Source of the DNA: Phenylobacterium sp.
GTDB taxonomy: Bacteria; Pseudomonadota; Alphaproteobacteria; Caulobacterales; Caulobacteraceae
Length of the DNA: 64,000 bases
NCBI GenBank assembly: GCA_018001015.1
Contig: JAGNIV010000008.1
Span: 62,001 to 126,000 of the forward strand
Reading direction: 5' to 3'
Under the pieces are notes generated by a model. The model searched no databases. It was given only the letters and a program-made list of their open reading frames with translations, and was not told the DNA's origin. Made by a program: the position numbers and the translations under genes. Each line of letters starts with the position of its first letter. The first letter of the stretch is position 1. Positions 28,005 to 36,131 of this stretch are shown piece after piece.

Positions 28005-28694
28005 ATGAAGACCGTGGTTTCGAGCGTTCTGGCGGCGGCGATCCTGGCGGGGGCGGCCCCCGCCCTGGCCCAGGACATGGCCAATACCGAGAAACTGAGC
28101 CTGCAGCCCAAGCGGGTGAAGGGCCTGCTGCTGGGCTACGGCTACGACCTTGGCGAGTATTCCGGCCAGGTCAAGGCGATGACCAAGCAGACCCGCGCGC
28201 TGGGCATGTTCTCCAGCGACTACGCCAAGGCCAACTTCACGGTGTCCTCGCCGCACCTGAAGGCGCCGATGACCGTGGCCTGCGAGGGCGGCCAGAACCG
28301 GTTCGGATTCAGCTGGATCGACTTCAAGCGCAACGACCTGGCCTATGTCTGCAACTTCGCGGGCGGGCCACCGGACGCCTCCTTCGCCCTGGTGCTGAGC
28401 GACGGGAAGTTCCTGGACAAGCTCTATCAGCCGCAGCGGGCCGCGGAGATCCGCTATGGCGGCGTCACCCTGCGCGCCAGGACCAAGAAGCTTCCCGGCT
28501 CAATGCCGTTGGGGGGCGGGAGCACGATGTCCTACGTGATCCTGAAGGGCGACCAGGAGGTGGGCGGCATGGTCCGCACGCCGTTGAAGGGGACGGTCTA
28601 TCTGCCGGTCCAGGGCTCTCCCGATCGTGACGCCGCCGCGGCCATGACCCTGGCCCTGTTCTTCTTCACCGATCCCGGCCAGCAGACGCGCTAG
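28005..28694 (+). CDS. Secreted protein of unknown function
   Basis: This 229-residue protein has a signal peptide ending APALAQ (residues 16-23). I do not recognise a family. The mature part is mostly beta with two cysteines (in VACEGG and YVCNFAGG), a GYGYDLGEYSG segment near 42-52, and an alanine-rich C-terminal helix ending FFFTDPGQQ. The ATG at 28005 has GGGGAG 8 bases upstream and is preferred to the GTG at 27996. The gene ends exactly where a palindromic repeat begins. It may form an operon with the preceding secreted protein, which ends 59 bases earlier. No catalytic motif is evident. Confidence 0.8.
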   Translation: MKTVVSSVLAAAILAGAAPALAQDMANTEKLSLQPKRVKGLLLGYGYDLGEYSGQVKAMTKQTRALGMFSSDYAKANFTVSSPHLKAPMTVACEGGQNRFGFSWIDFKRNDLAYVCNFAGGPPDASFALVLSDGKFLDKLYQPQRAAEIRYGGVTLRARTKKLPGSMPLGGGSTMSYVILKGDQEVGGMVRTPLKGTVYLPVQGSPDRDAAAAMTLALFFFTDPGQQTR

Positions 28695-28742
28695 AGCGGG
28701 ATGCGAAAAAGTGGATCCGGTTTTTCGCGTCAATCCCGCTCT
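28693..28742. repeat. Dispersed palindromic intergenic repeat
   Basis: AGAGCGGGATGCGAAAAA (28693-28710) pairs with TTTTTCGC...ATCCCGCTCT (28721-28742); the right arm carries a 4-base insertion. It is followed by an AT-rich tail to about 28786. It lies between convergent genes, overlaps the stop codon of the upstream gene and could act as a bidirectional terminator. Confidence 0.8.
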
Positions 28743-28807
28743 AAATACTTAGAATCGATCACGTTTTATGATTTTAGATTGATCTAGGGGGCTCTCGGCG
28801 GGCGGGC

Positions 28808-29311
28808 TCAGGCAGCCGGGAATTTCGCCATGTTGGGCTTGGGGATCGCCCAGGTGAAGGCGCCGGCGGCCTTGCACTTCTCGCGGGCGAAATCCGACCA
28901 GGCGGCGACGAATCCCTCGGGATGCCGGTCCGACGGCGTCGAGCTGACCCTGACGAAGGTGACGGGGCGGACCAGGGTCACGGCGGCGATCTGTTCCCAG
29001 AGGTCGCGCTCGGCCACCGGGTCGCCCTTGGCGTCGAGCCAGCCGCCCGTCCGCCAGGCGCCGATCTGGCCGGCCCCACCCATCAGCACCGCGCTGTCGG
29101 AGTGCAGGGTGATCGGCGTCGCCACCGGGATGTCGGAGAGGTCTGAGAGGGCGCGGAGCACGGGGGTCAGCTCCATGCGCGGCGTCGTCGCCTGGCGCTC
29201 GCCGCCGGCCACGCCCCGCGCCTCGCCGTTCCAGAGCCGGACATAGGCCCAGCCGCCGAAGCCCCGGCTGTCGGTGCAGAGGCCGTCGGTCCAGATACGC
29301 AAGGAGGTCAT
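28808..29311 (-). CDS. RNase HI-like protein
   Basis: This 167-residue RNase H-fold protein begins RIWTDGLC with Asp9. It continues with RMEL (Glu47), LHSDSAVLMGG (Asp72) and a final candidate Asp140 in AAWSDFAREK. These correspond to the D-E-D-D metal-binding set of RNase HI. It is divergent from standard RnhA: the GHAG loop is replaced by SSTPSDRHP, and the glycine-rich turn between strands 1 and 2 is shortened to SRGFGGWAY. It could be a true ribonuclease H, removing RNA from RNA-DNA hybrids, or an accessory reverse-transcriptase-type RNase H with other roles. The ATG 29311 follows GAGG. Confidence 0.82.
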   Translation of the reverse strand: MTSLRIWTDGLCTDSRGFGGWAYVRLWNGEARGVAGGERQATTPRMELTPVLRALSDLSDIPVATPITLHSDSAVLMGGAGQIGAWRTGGWLDAKGDPVAERDLWEQIAAVTLVRPVTFVRVSSTPSDRHPEGFVAAWSDFAREKCKAAGAFTWAIPKPNMAKFPAA

Positions 29312-29392
29312 GGCGAGCCTCTTCGGCGAGAGCGCGGCTCCAGGCAAGCCCTAAGCCTTGCAGGCGCCGCGCAAAGGGCTCATCTCCCTGGC

Positions 29393-29755
29393 ATGTTGCA
29401 AGAAGAAATCGGCGACCGCGCCAGTGAGATCATCTGGCGCGGCCGCCAGTGGATCGTCACCAATTTCGGCCTCGAGACCCTGGGCGACCCCTTCCCCTAC
29501 GAGGTGGCCGCGACCCGGCTGACCGAGGGCTGGCAGGGCGCCGACGAGAGCCTTCTGGCCTGGCCCATGGAGCTGGCCGCCAAGACCTGGATCGACTACC
29601 GCGACTTCGTCACCGCCTATCTGGTGGCGCTGGGCGTGCACCAGGAGGCCTATTCCCCGGTGGACGTCGCCACCATCAAGGCCTCCCTCAACGAGGGCCG
29701 CGCCATGTGGGAGGCCACCAAGGCCGAGATGCTGGGCGAATTCGACGACGACTAG
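29393..29755 (+). CDS. Conserved-looking hypothetical protein
   Basis: This 120-residue soluble protein has no signal peptide or recognised domain. It is acidic, with helical text (SLLAWPMELAAKTWIDYRDF) and an acidic tail EFDDD. The N-terminal part (IIWRGRQWIVTNFGLETLG) looks like a small beta-hairpin. Codon use is like that of its neighbours, and the frame is supported by the lack of competing features. The gene is divergent from the RNase H-like gene, with 81 bases between starts, and convergent with the LysR gene. I cannot assign a function. Confidence 0.75.
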   Translation: MLQEEIGDRASEIIWRGRQWIVTNFGLETLGDPFPYEVAATRLTEGWQGADESLLAWPMELAAKTWIDYRDFVTAYLVALGVHQEAYSPVDVATIKASLNEGRAMWEATKAEMLGEFDDD

Positions 29756-29794
29756 GCTTGATCGGCCATCGAACGGCCGCCGTGGACCCAGGGT

Positions 29795-30715
29795 CTACCG
29801 CGCGGCCTTCCGGTGGGCGTAGCAGGCGTCCCAGTAGGGCTCACCGCCGAACCGCTCCACCAGCAGGTCGGTGAGGGCGCGCACCTTGCCCGCCACATGG
29901 CTGGCCGGGGGCGGGCGAACGACATAGAGCCCGGCCTCCGGCATCGGATAGTCCCGCATCACCGGCACGATGGTTCCGCGCTCCAGGGCCGGCCCGGCGA
30001 TGAAGGTGGGCAGCATGGCCAGGCCCAGCCCCGCCTCCACAGCCGACAGCAGGGCCTGGCCGTTATCGGCCCGGAACCGGGCTTGCGGCTGGAAGGTCAC
30101 CACCCGGCGGCCGTCGCGGAACGGCCAGGTCTCGGCGCCCTGGGTGATGGTCTCGTGGCCCGCGAGGTCGGCGATCGTCAGCGGCTCGCCCCGCCGGGCC
30201 AGATAGTCGGGGCTGGCCACCAGAGCCCCGTGGATGGGAGCGATCTTGCGGGCGATGAGGCTGGAGTCGGTGAGGTTCCCGAGGCGGACAGCCACGTCGA
30301 ACCGCTCGCCGATCAGATCAACGAAGCGGTCGGAATAGGACGCATCGACCTGTAGCCTGGGATGGCGCACCGCCAGCTCGGCCAGGACCGGCGCCAGGTG
30401 GGTCATGCCAAAGGAAAGCGGGGCCGCGATCCGCAGCGATCCGACGATCTCGCCGCCCTGCTGGGCGACGGCGTCGCGGGCCGCCTCCAGGTCATGGAGA
30501 ATCTGGTCGGCGCGGGCCTTGAACTCCAGGCCGGCTTCCGTGACCGCCACCCCGCGCGTGGTGCGGCTGAGCAGCTGCGCGCCCAGCTCGGCCTCCAGCC
30601 GCGCCACCCGGCGACTGACCATGGACTTCGACAGGCCCAGCCCCTGACCCGCGCGGCCGAAACCTCCGGCGTCGGCGACGGCCACGAAGGCGGCGATATC
30701 CTCAAGATCGAACAT
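29795..30715 (-). CDS. LysR-family transcriptional regulator
   Basis: This 306-residue regulator has a winged helix-turn-helix at about 1-60 (MFDLEDIAAFVAVADAGGFG, then GLSKSMVSRRVARLE) and a periplasmic-binding-protein-like effector domain at about 90-300. Start ATG 30715 gives the canonical LysR N-terminus. It is divergent from a FMN azoreductase gene, with a 103-base shared regulatory region that contains an inverted repeat. LysR proteins of this group typically control the adjacent divergent oxidoreductase gene and repress their own transcription. No Cys-based redox switch is obvious, so the inducer is unknown. Confidence 0.94.
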   Translation of the reverse strand: MFDLEDIAAFVAVADAGGFGRAGQGLGLSKSMVSRRVARLEAELGAQLLSRTTRGVAVTEAGLEFKARADQILHDLEAARDAVAQQGGEIVGSLRIAAPLSFGMTHLAPVLAELAVRHPRLQVDASYSDRFVDLIGERFDVAVRLGNLTDSSLIARKIAPIHGALVASPDYLARRGEPLTIADLAGHETITQGAETWPFRDGRRVVTFQPQARFRADNGQALLSAVEAGLGLAMLPTFIAGPALERGTIVPVMRDYPMPEAGLYVVRPPPASHVAGKVRALTDLLVERFGGEPYWDACYAHRKAAR

Positions 30716-30725
30716 GTTCCCATTT

Positions 30726-30765
30726 TCGCAACAGTCTGGGTCGAACGGCCCCACTATTGTTGCGA
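30726..30765. promoter_or_regulatory. Candidate LysR operator between regulator and azoreductase
   Basis: TCGCAACA (30726-30733) is repeated in inverted orientation as TGTTGCGA (30758-30765), 24 bases apart. The pair lies within the 103-base divergent intergenic region. Spaced dyads of this kind are typical LysR recognition and activation sites; the assignment is positional. Confidence 0.55.
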
Positions 30766-30818
30766 GTTTGGAACCACCAGCTTGGACACGTCAATCACTC
30801 AGCGCCCCGGAGGGCGAC

Positions 30819-31445
30819 ATGTCCCAAGTTCTCGTTCTCAATTCCAGCCTCAGCGGCGAGGCCTCGGTCTCGCGTCTCCTGGTGGCCGAAGCCCTCGCCC
30901 AGATCGTCGCCCGCGAACCGACCGCCAAGGTGGTGGTCCGCGACCTGGCCCAGGCCGAAATCCCACACCTGAACCCGCTGACCGTGGCCGGGGTCCGCGC
31001 CAAGGCCACCACCGTGGCCGAGACCAAGGCCCGCGATCTCTCCGACCAGCTGATCGCCGAACTGCGGGCCGCTGACACCATCGTCATCGGCGCGCCGATG
31101 TACAATTTCTCGATTCCCTCGACCCTGCGCACCTGGTTCGACCATGTCCTGCGGGCCGGCGAGACCTTCAGCTACTCCGAGGCCGGTCCCAAGGGTCTGC
31201 TGGAGGGCAAGCGGGTGATCGTGGTGGAGAGCCGCGGCGGCCTCTACAGCGAAGGGCCGGCCCAGGCCATCGATTTCCAGGAGCCCTATCTGCGCCAGCT
31301 GCTGGGCTTCATTGGCCTGACCGACGTGACCTTCGTTCGGGCCGAGAAGATCGGCTACGGCCCCGACGCCCGCGAGGCCGCCATCGACGCAGCCAAGACG
31401 CGACTGGCCGAAATCATCGCGCGACCCGTATCTCAGGCCGCCTGA
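30819..31445 (+). CDS. azoR: FMN-dependent NADH:quinone / azo reductase (AzoR family)
   Basis: This 208-residue flavodoxin-like enzyme has LVLNSSLSGEASVSR at the N-terminus, the FMN phosphate-binding loop. APMYNFSIPSTLRTWFDHVLRAG in the middle is the AzoR hallmark, followed by SRGG and the FIGLTDVTFVRAE strand. Homologues reduce quinones and azo compounds by two electrons and protect against electrophile stress. ATG 30819 is chosen with GGAGGG upstream. It is divergent from the LysR regulator, the usual arrangement for inducible azoreductases. Expression is probably controlled through the dyad at 30726-30765. Confidence 0.93.
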   Translation: MSQVLVLNSSLSGEASVSRLLVAEALAQIVAREPTAKVVVRDLAQAEIPHLNPLTVAGVRAKATTVAETKARDLSDQLIAELRAADTIVIGAPMYNFSIPSTLRTWFDHVLRAGETFSYSEAGPKGLLEGKRVIVVESRGGLYSEGPAQAIDFQEPYLRQLLGFIGLTDVTFVRAEKIGYGPDAREAAIDAAKTRLAEIIARPVSQAA

Positions 31446-31591
31446 TCCCTGCCGCCTCCCCCGGCGGCGCGCCGGGCGCCCAATCGGCGGGCGCCCGGGT
31501 CGGCCGGCCGCTCTGATAACGAAGGTTTACATTCGACGGCGCCGGAACCTGTTATCCCGCTCCCGGCAAGGCGCGGGGGCGGGCCGGAACC

Positions 31592-32254
31592 ATGAAGACG
31601 ATCGCGGTGCTGTCCCACAAGGGTGGGGCGGGAAAGACGACGGTGGCGGTGAACCTGGCCATCGCCTGGCGGGCGCTGGGCGCACGCACCATCCTGGCCG
31701 ACGCCGATCCTGTCCGCAGCGCGTCCGACAGCCTGCGCAAGCGAGCCGACCACAGCGCCCTGGTGGTGGAAACCTCGGCGGCCAAGCTCGACGCCCTGGC
31801 CTATGTCAGCGGCAAGGGCGGCTGCGACGTGCTGATCATCGACACCCCCGGCGGCCCCGACAACGGCATGATCGAGGCCATGAAGGTGGCCGACCTCTGT
31901 ATCGCGGTCTCCCGCCCCACCTATCTGGACGTCGCCGCCACCCTGCGGACCGTCGATGTCGTGCGCCGGCTGGGACGCCAGGGGGTGGTGCTGTTCAATC
32001 AGTGCCCGCCCCGCCGCAATGGCCTGGAATCGGCCGTGGTCAGCGGAACCATGGACGTTCTCCGGCGGGGTGGACTTGAAGTCTGCCCCCTGGCCCTGCA
32101 GGCGCGGGCCGCCTACCAACGGTCCATCGCCCAGGGCCAGGGGGTCGGCGAATACGAGCCGGGCGGCAAGGCCGACGCGGAGATCGCCGGCCTGCTGGCC
32201 TACATCCAGGACAAGACCATCGGCGCGAACCGCGACCGGGCCGCCAACGACTGA
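31592..32254 (+). CDS. ParA-family ATPase
   Basis: This 220-residue P-loop ATPase has the deviant Walker A motif K10-GGAGK15-TT, with the signature lysine that reaches across the dimer. A Walker B-like strand VLIIDTPGG lies near 83-91, followed by the FNQCPP segment. It is short for chromosomal ParA (no N-terminal DNA-binding domain) and resembles small orphan ParA/MinD or VirC1-like proteins that position cellular cargo. No parB or parS is next to it. ATG 31592 follows GGAACC. The small conserved-looking protein gene at 32333 lies 78 bases downstream. Cargo unknown. Confidence 0.88.
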   Translation: MKTIAVLSHKGGAGKTTVAVNLAIAWRALGARTILADADPVRSASDSLRKRADHSALVVETSAAKLDALAYVSGKGGCDVLIIDTPGGPDNGMIEAMKVADLCIAVSRPTYLDVAATLRTVDVVRRLGRQGVVLFNQCPPRRNGLESAVVSGTMDVLRRGGLEVCPLALQARAAYQRSIAQGQGVGEYEPGGKADAEIAGLLAYIQDKTIGANRDRAAND

Positions 32255-32332
32255 GCCCTTGGAACAGGTCGTGACGCCGATTTCCGCCCCATGAACGCCG
32301 CATCGGGTTAGGATCTTGATCTCCGGAGGACG

Positions 32333-32506
32333 ATGACCATGGCCGACGAAGACCCGCCCGCCGAAACCCCGATCCAGCGCGCCCTGCGCCTGAAGAAGGA
32401 GGCGCTTGACGCCAAGCCGAAGGACCCGCGCGGCGGGCGCTTCCAGCGGGAACGCGCCGCGGCCGCCAAGTCGTCGTCGAAATCCAAGCCCTGGATGGCG
32501 CGCTAG
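32333..32506 (+). CDS. Small basic protein (57 residues)
   Basis: This short gene has an excellent ribosome site (GGAGGA, 2-7 bases before ATG) and alternative ATGs at 32333 and 32339. The product is highly charged: an acidic N-terminus (ADEDPPAE), a helix IQRALRLKKEALDAKPK, then GGRFQRERAAAAK and a basic tail ending KSKPWMAR. From memory, small proteins with this IQRALRLKK...GGRFQRE...KPWM pattern recur in alphaproteobacteria without assigned function; I could not verify this. It has no membrane segment and could bind nucleic acid. It converges on the next gene with a 4-base overlap. Confidence 0.72.
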   Translation: MTMADEDPPAETPIQRALRLKKEALDAKPKDPRGGRFQRERAAAAKSSSKSKPWMAR

Positions 32507-32697
32507 GCGTCGTCGCCGGCTTCCACGACGCCGCGCAGATGGGCGAGGAATTCGTCCCGCTCGGTCTGGGTGAAGGCCTGGCCCAGTTCCTGGGTGGCCT
32601 CGGCCAGACTGTACTTTCCGTCGCTGAAGCGCAGCAGCACGCTTTCGATATAGCGGTCGAGGAGGACGCGGTCGGGGCCGGCGAGATCGTGGGTCAT
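32503..32697 (-). CDS. Small hypothetical protein (64 residues)
   Basis: This small acidic helical protein begins MTHDLAGPDRVLLDRYIESV, with the ATG at 32697 preceded by AAGGTGG. A longer frame upstream is rejected because it would overlap the cysteine desulfurase gene out of frame. The sequence FSDGKYSLAEATQELGQAFTQ suggests two or three amphipathic helices. It lies downstream of the selD-desulfurase genes on the same strand (62 bases away) and may be the last member of that operon. No domain is recognised. Confidence 0.62.
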   Translation of the reverse strand: MTHDLAGPDRVLLDRYIESVLLRFSDGKYSLAEATQELGQAFTQTERDEFLAHLRGVVEAGDDA

Positions 32698-32759
32698 GAC
32701 GCCACCTTGCGCCCGCTCCCGATCAGGCGCCATGCGCTGGATCAATTGGCCGGCACGCT

Positions 32760-33872
32760 CTAGCCCAGGACGTCCGCCAAGCGGCGGACGACGGTGTCGA
32801 TCTCCCCGGCCGTCGTGCCGCGGCCGAGGCTGAAGCGGATCGCCCCCATTCCGACCTCGGGCGGCACGCCCATGGCCCGCAGCGTCGGGGACAGCTCCAC
32901 GAGGCCCGCGTGGCAGGCCGAGCCGGTGGACGCGGCGACCTCCGGCAGCAGCGCGAGGATCTCGGCGCCGACCCGGCCCACGAAGCTGACATTGAGGGTG
33001 TTGGGCAGCCGATGCTCGGGGTGTCCGTTCAGCGCCACGCGGTTCCCGAACTGGGTCTGCAAACCCGCCCACAGCGTGTCCCGCAGGTCCTGGACGCGGC
33101 GCATCGGCGCGAGGTCAGCCGCCAGGGCGCAGGCCTCGCCCAGCCCCGCCGTCAGCAAGGCGCTCTCCGTCCCCGCCCGGCGCCCGGCTTCATGTCCGGC
33201 GCCGTGGATCAGCGGCTCCAGCGCGACGCCACGACGGACATAGAGGGCGCCGACCCCCTTGGGGGCGTAGAGCTTGTGGCCGGCGATGGACAGCAGGTCG
33301 ACGCCGAGCTGGTCCGTCGCCACCTTGCCGACCGACTGGGCCGCGTCGGTGTGGAAGAGCACCCCGCGGTCGCGCGCGACCTGGGCGCAGGCGGCGATGG
33401 GCTGGAGGGTCCCGGTCTCATTGTTGGCGTGCATGAGGGTGACCAGGATGGTGCGCGGCGTGATCGCCCGCGCCAGGGCCTCGGGATCGACGAGGCCCTG
33501 GCGATCCACCGGAAGGTAGGTGACCTGGCCGCCCAGGCGTTCGAGGAAGGCGCAGACCTCAAGGACGGCGGGATGCTCCGCGGCGCTGGTGACGATGTGG
33601 TCGCCCCGGTCGCGGTGGGCGAAGAACACCCCCTTGATGGCCAGGTTGTTGGCCTCGCTACCGCCGCTGGTGAAGACGATCTCGTCCGGCTCGGCGCCCA
33701 GCAGGTTCGCCACCTTGGCGCGGGCCAGCTCGACGGCCTCGCGCGCCGGGACCCCGGCCCAGTGGCCGCTGGACGGGTTGCCGTGGGCGGTCTCCAGCAG
33801 CGGCGCCATGACGGCGGCGACCCGTGGATCGACCGGGGTGCTGGCGTTGAAGTCGAGATAGATGCGGTCCAT
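32760..33872 (-). CDS. Cysteine desulfurase / selenocysteine lyase-like NifS-family enzyme
   Basis: This 370-residue PLP enzyme has the Schiff-base lysine K200 in SIAGHK, His100 stacking on PLP (SAAEH), Asp176 (HTDAAQS) and a catalytic loop Cys320 in STGSACHAG. It releases sulfur (or selenium) from cysteine or selenocysteine as a protein-bound persulfide. The gene begins 11 bases after selD on the same strand and is next to mnmH, so the likely role is delivery of selenium to SelD for tRNA selenation. The loop is of the longer group I (IscS/NifS) type. Housekeeping Fe-S assembly genes are absent around it, which argues against iscS proper. Confidence 0.9.
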   Translation of the reverse strand: MDRIYLDFNASTPVDPRVAAVMAPLLETAHGNPSSGHWAGVPAREAVELARAKVANLLGAEPDEIVFTSGGSEANNLAIKGVFFAHRDRGDHIVTSAAEHPAVLEVCAFLERLGGQVTYLPVDRQGLVDPEALARAITPRTILVTLMHANNETGTLQPIAACAQVARDRGVLFHTDAAQSVGKVATDQLGVDLLSIAGHKLYAPKGVGALYVRRGVALEPLIHGAGHEAGRRAGTESALLTAGLGEACALAADLAPMRRVQDLRDTLWAGLQTQFGNRVALNGHPEHRLPNTLNVSFVGRVGAEILALLPEVAASTGSACHAGLVELSPTLRAMGVPPEVGMGAIRFSLGRGTTAGEIDTVVRRLADVLG

Positions 33873-33883
33873 GCCGTGGGACT

Positions 33884-34939
33884 TCACGCGGAACCGCTGA
33901 CGACGCGGATCTCCGGGGGGCCCCGCAAGAGCCGGCCCACCACGCGCGATGCCGGGAAGCCTTGGGCCGACAGCTGGGCCAACAAGCCCGGCGCCTCGGA
34001 GGCCGACACGGCGATGAGCAGGCCGCCGCTGGTCTGCGGATCGCACAGCAGGTCCTTGCGCCAGGACTCCAGCCCCGGCGGCAGGGCGACCGAGGCCCCG
34101 TAGCTGGCCCAGTTCCGCACCGCCGCGCCCGTGCGGACATCGGCCATCGCCAGGGCTTCCACGCCCTCCAGCACCGCCGGCGCATCGGCGAAGAGCTCGG
34201 CGGTCAGGTCCGCGCCCCGGCACAGTTCAAGGGTATGGCCGAGCAGGCCGAAGCCGGTGACGTCGGTCACCGCGTGGACGCCGGGATGGTCGGCCAGGGT
34301 CGCGCCCACGGTGTTGAGCTGGGTGGTCGTGGCGATGAGGGCGGCGTAGCCCTGCGGCGTCAGCCGCTCCTGCTTGAAGGCGGCGCTGAGCACGCCCACG
34401 CCAAGCGCCTTGGTGAGGATCAGGACGTCGCCGTCGCGCGCGGTCCGGTTGGTGAGGACCCGATCGGGATGCACCAGGCCCAGGGCCACCAGCCCGTAGA
34501 TCGGCTCGACGCTGTCGATGGAGTGGCCGCCGGCCACGGGCACGCCGGCCGAGGCGCAGACCGAGGCGCCGCCGGCCAGGATCGATCCGATGGTGGCCGG
34601 CGACAGCTTGTCGATGGGCATGCCGACAATCGCCAGCGCGAAAATCGGGGTCGCTCCCATGGCGTAGACGTCCGAGAGCGCGTTGGTGGCCGCGATGCGG
34701 CCGAAGTCGAAGGGGTCATCGACCACCGGCATGAAGAAATCGGTGGTGGCCACCAGGGCCTGACTGTCATTCAGCCTCCAGACGGCGGCGTCGTCAGAGG
34801 TCTCGGTTCCGACCATCAGGTTGGGAAACGCCTGGGCGGCGGGCATCTGGGCGAGAATCTCGCGGAGCACGGCCGGCGCGATCTTGCAGCCGCAGCCGCC
34901 GCCATGCGCGAGCGAGGTCAATCGAACGGGGTCTGGCAT
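33884..34939 (-). CDS. selD: Selenide, water dikinase (selenophosphate synthase)
   Basis: This 351-residue SelD makes selenophosphate from selenide and ATP. The N-terminal catalytic motif is HGGGCGCK with Cys16 and Lys19, equivalent to Cys17 and Lys20 of E. coli. It is a Cys form, so no Sec codon is needed for its own translation. ATTDFFMPVVDDPFDFGRIA and GGHSIDSVEPIYG are the conserved ATP/metal strands. It is divergent from mnmH with 101 bases between the starts, and co-directional with the NifS-like gene. Together these three make a 2-selenouridine tRNA pathway. Confidence 0.97.
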   Translation of the reverse strand: MPDPVRLTSLAHGGGCGCKIAPAVLREILAQMPAAQAFPNLMVGTETSDDAAVWRLNDSQALVATTDFFMPVVDDPFDFGRIAATNALSDVYAMGATPIFALAIVGMPIDKLSPATIGSILAGGASVCASAGVPVAGGHSIDSVEPIYGLVALGLVHPDRVLTNRTARDGDVLILTKALGVGVLSAAFKQERLTPQGYAALIATTTQLNTVGATLADHPGVHAVTDVTGFGLLGHTLELCRGADLTAELFADAPAVLEGVEALAMADVRTGAAVRNWASYGASVALPPGLESWRKDLLCDPQTSGGLLIAVSASEAPGLLAQLSAQGFPASRVVGRLLRGPPEIRVVSGSA

Positions 34940-35040
34940 CTGGTCTCCGCACGCGCCATCAAGGGAACAAGCGGGTACTTAGCATCGTCTCCGCGGCCAA
35001 CCCCATGACGATCAGACAGATGACGAAGGCTATCGCCTAG

Positions 35041-36102
35041 ATGCAGCCGATCCAGGTGCTTGAAACCGCCGACGCGGACACCACCGCCGCCTTCGACGTG
35101 ATCGTTGACGTGCGCAGCCCCGGCGAGTTCGCCGAGGATCACATGCCGGGCGCGCGAAACCTGCCGGTGCTGGACGACGCGCAGCGGGCCGAGGTGGGCA
35201 CGATCTATGTCCAGGAGTCGCGGTTCCGCGCCAACCGCCTCGGCGCGGCCTATGTCGCCGAGAACATCGCCCATCACCTGCGCACGGCGATGGACGACTG
35301 GGCGCCGACCACGCGCCCCTTGATCTACTGCTGGCGCGGCGGCAACCGCTCCAACGCCATGGCGACGATCCTGCAGCGGGTGGGCTGGCCCACCGCGGTG
35401 CTGCACGGCGGCTATCGCACCTACCGGCGGCAGGTGCAGGACGAGCTCTATGAGCAGGCCTGCCCCGTGCGGTTCGTGCTTCTCGACGGGGACACCGGCT
35501 CGGCCAAGACCGAAATCCTCGCCCGGCTCGCCGAGCGCGGCCTTCAGGTTCTCGACCTGGAGGACCTGGCCGGGCATCGCGGCTCGCTGTTCGGGGGGCT
35601 GGCGGGCCGCCAGCAGCCCAGCCAGAAGATGTTCGAATCCCGGCTGCTCACCGCGCTGAAAGCCTTCGATCCATCGCGTCCCGTCGTCGTGGAGGCCGAG
35701 TCCAGCAAGATCGGCGATCGCATGACCCCGCCGGCTGTCTGGCGCGCCATGCAGACGGCCCCACGAATCGAGATCGTGGCGCCCCGCGCGGCGCGGGCCA
35801 GATACCTGGTCAGCGCCTATGCCGACATCATCGCCGACACCGACCGCCTGGAGGCCGCCTTCGCGCGTCTGCCCATCCCGCCGTCACCGGCCCGGCTGGA
35901 AGCCTGGCGCGGCCTGATCGGCGCGGGCGATTTTGAAACCCTGGCCTCGGCCCTGATGGAGCTTCACTACGATCCCGCCTATGCGCGCGGGCGCCGCAAG
36001 GACGGCCGCCAGGCGATCGCCCAGATCGCGGTGGACGCCCTGGACCAAGCCACCCAGTCCGCCGTCGCCGACCAGGTGGCGGGCCTGGTCTCAGGCCTGT
36101 GA
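35041..36102 (+). CDS. mnmH: tRNA 2-selenouridine synthase
   Basis: This 353-residue enzyme (also called SelU or YbbB) replaces sulfur by selenium at the wobble uridine of certain tRNAs. The N-terminal rhodanese domain (about 1-135) has the catalytic Cys97 in YCWRGGNRS, the same number as in E. coli. The P-loop domain follows, with LLDGDTGSAKT (Lys156), a variant Walker A with Ala in place of the usual Gly, and then DLAGHRGSLFGG. The Walker variant is worth checking, since SelU proteins usually read TGxGKT. It is divergent from selD, which supplies selenophosphate. Confidence 0.96.
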   Translation: MQPIQVLETADADTTAAFDVIVDVRSPGEFAEDHMPGARNLPVLDDAQRAEVGTIYVQESRFRANRLGAAYVAENIAHHLRTAMDDWAPTTRPLIYCWRGGNRSNAMATILQRVGWPTAVLHGGYRTYRRQVQDELYEQACPVRFVLLDGDTGSAKTEILARLAERGLQVLDLEDLAGHRGSLFGGLAGRQQPSQKMFESRLLTALKAFDPSRPVVVEAESSKIGDRMTPPAVWRAMQTAPRIEIVAPRAARARYLVSAYADIIADTDRLEAAFARLPIPPSPARLEAWRGLIGAGDFETLASALMELHYDPAYARGRRKDGRQAIAQIAVDALDQATQSAVADQVAGLVSGL

Positions 36103-36131
36103 CGACGCCGGCCTGACAAACCGCAAGCCCA

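Noticed and set aside
31592-32254. mipZ or chromosomal parA
   Set aside because: It is shorter than both, and no parB, parS or rRNA/origin context is present; kept as an orphan ParA-family ATPase.
32760-36102. Selenocysteine incorporation machinery
   Set aside because: SelD and MnmH are present, but no selA, selB or selC gene and no in-frame TGA in SelD was seen; selenium use here is explained by tRNA modification.
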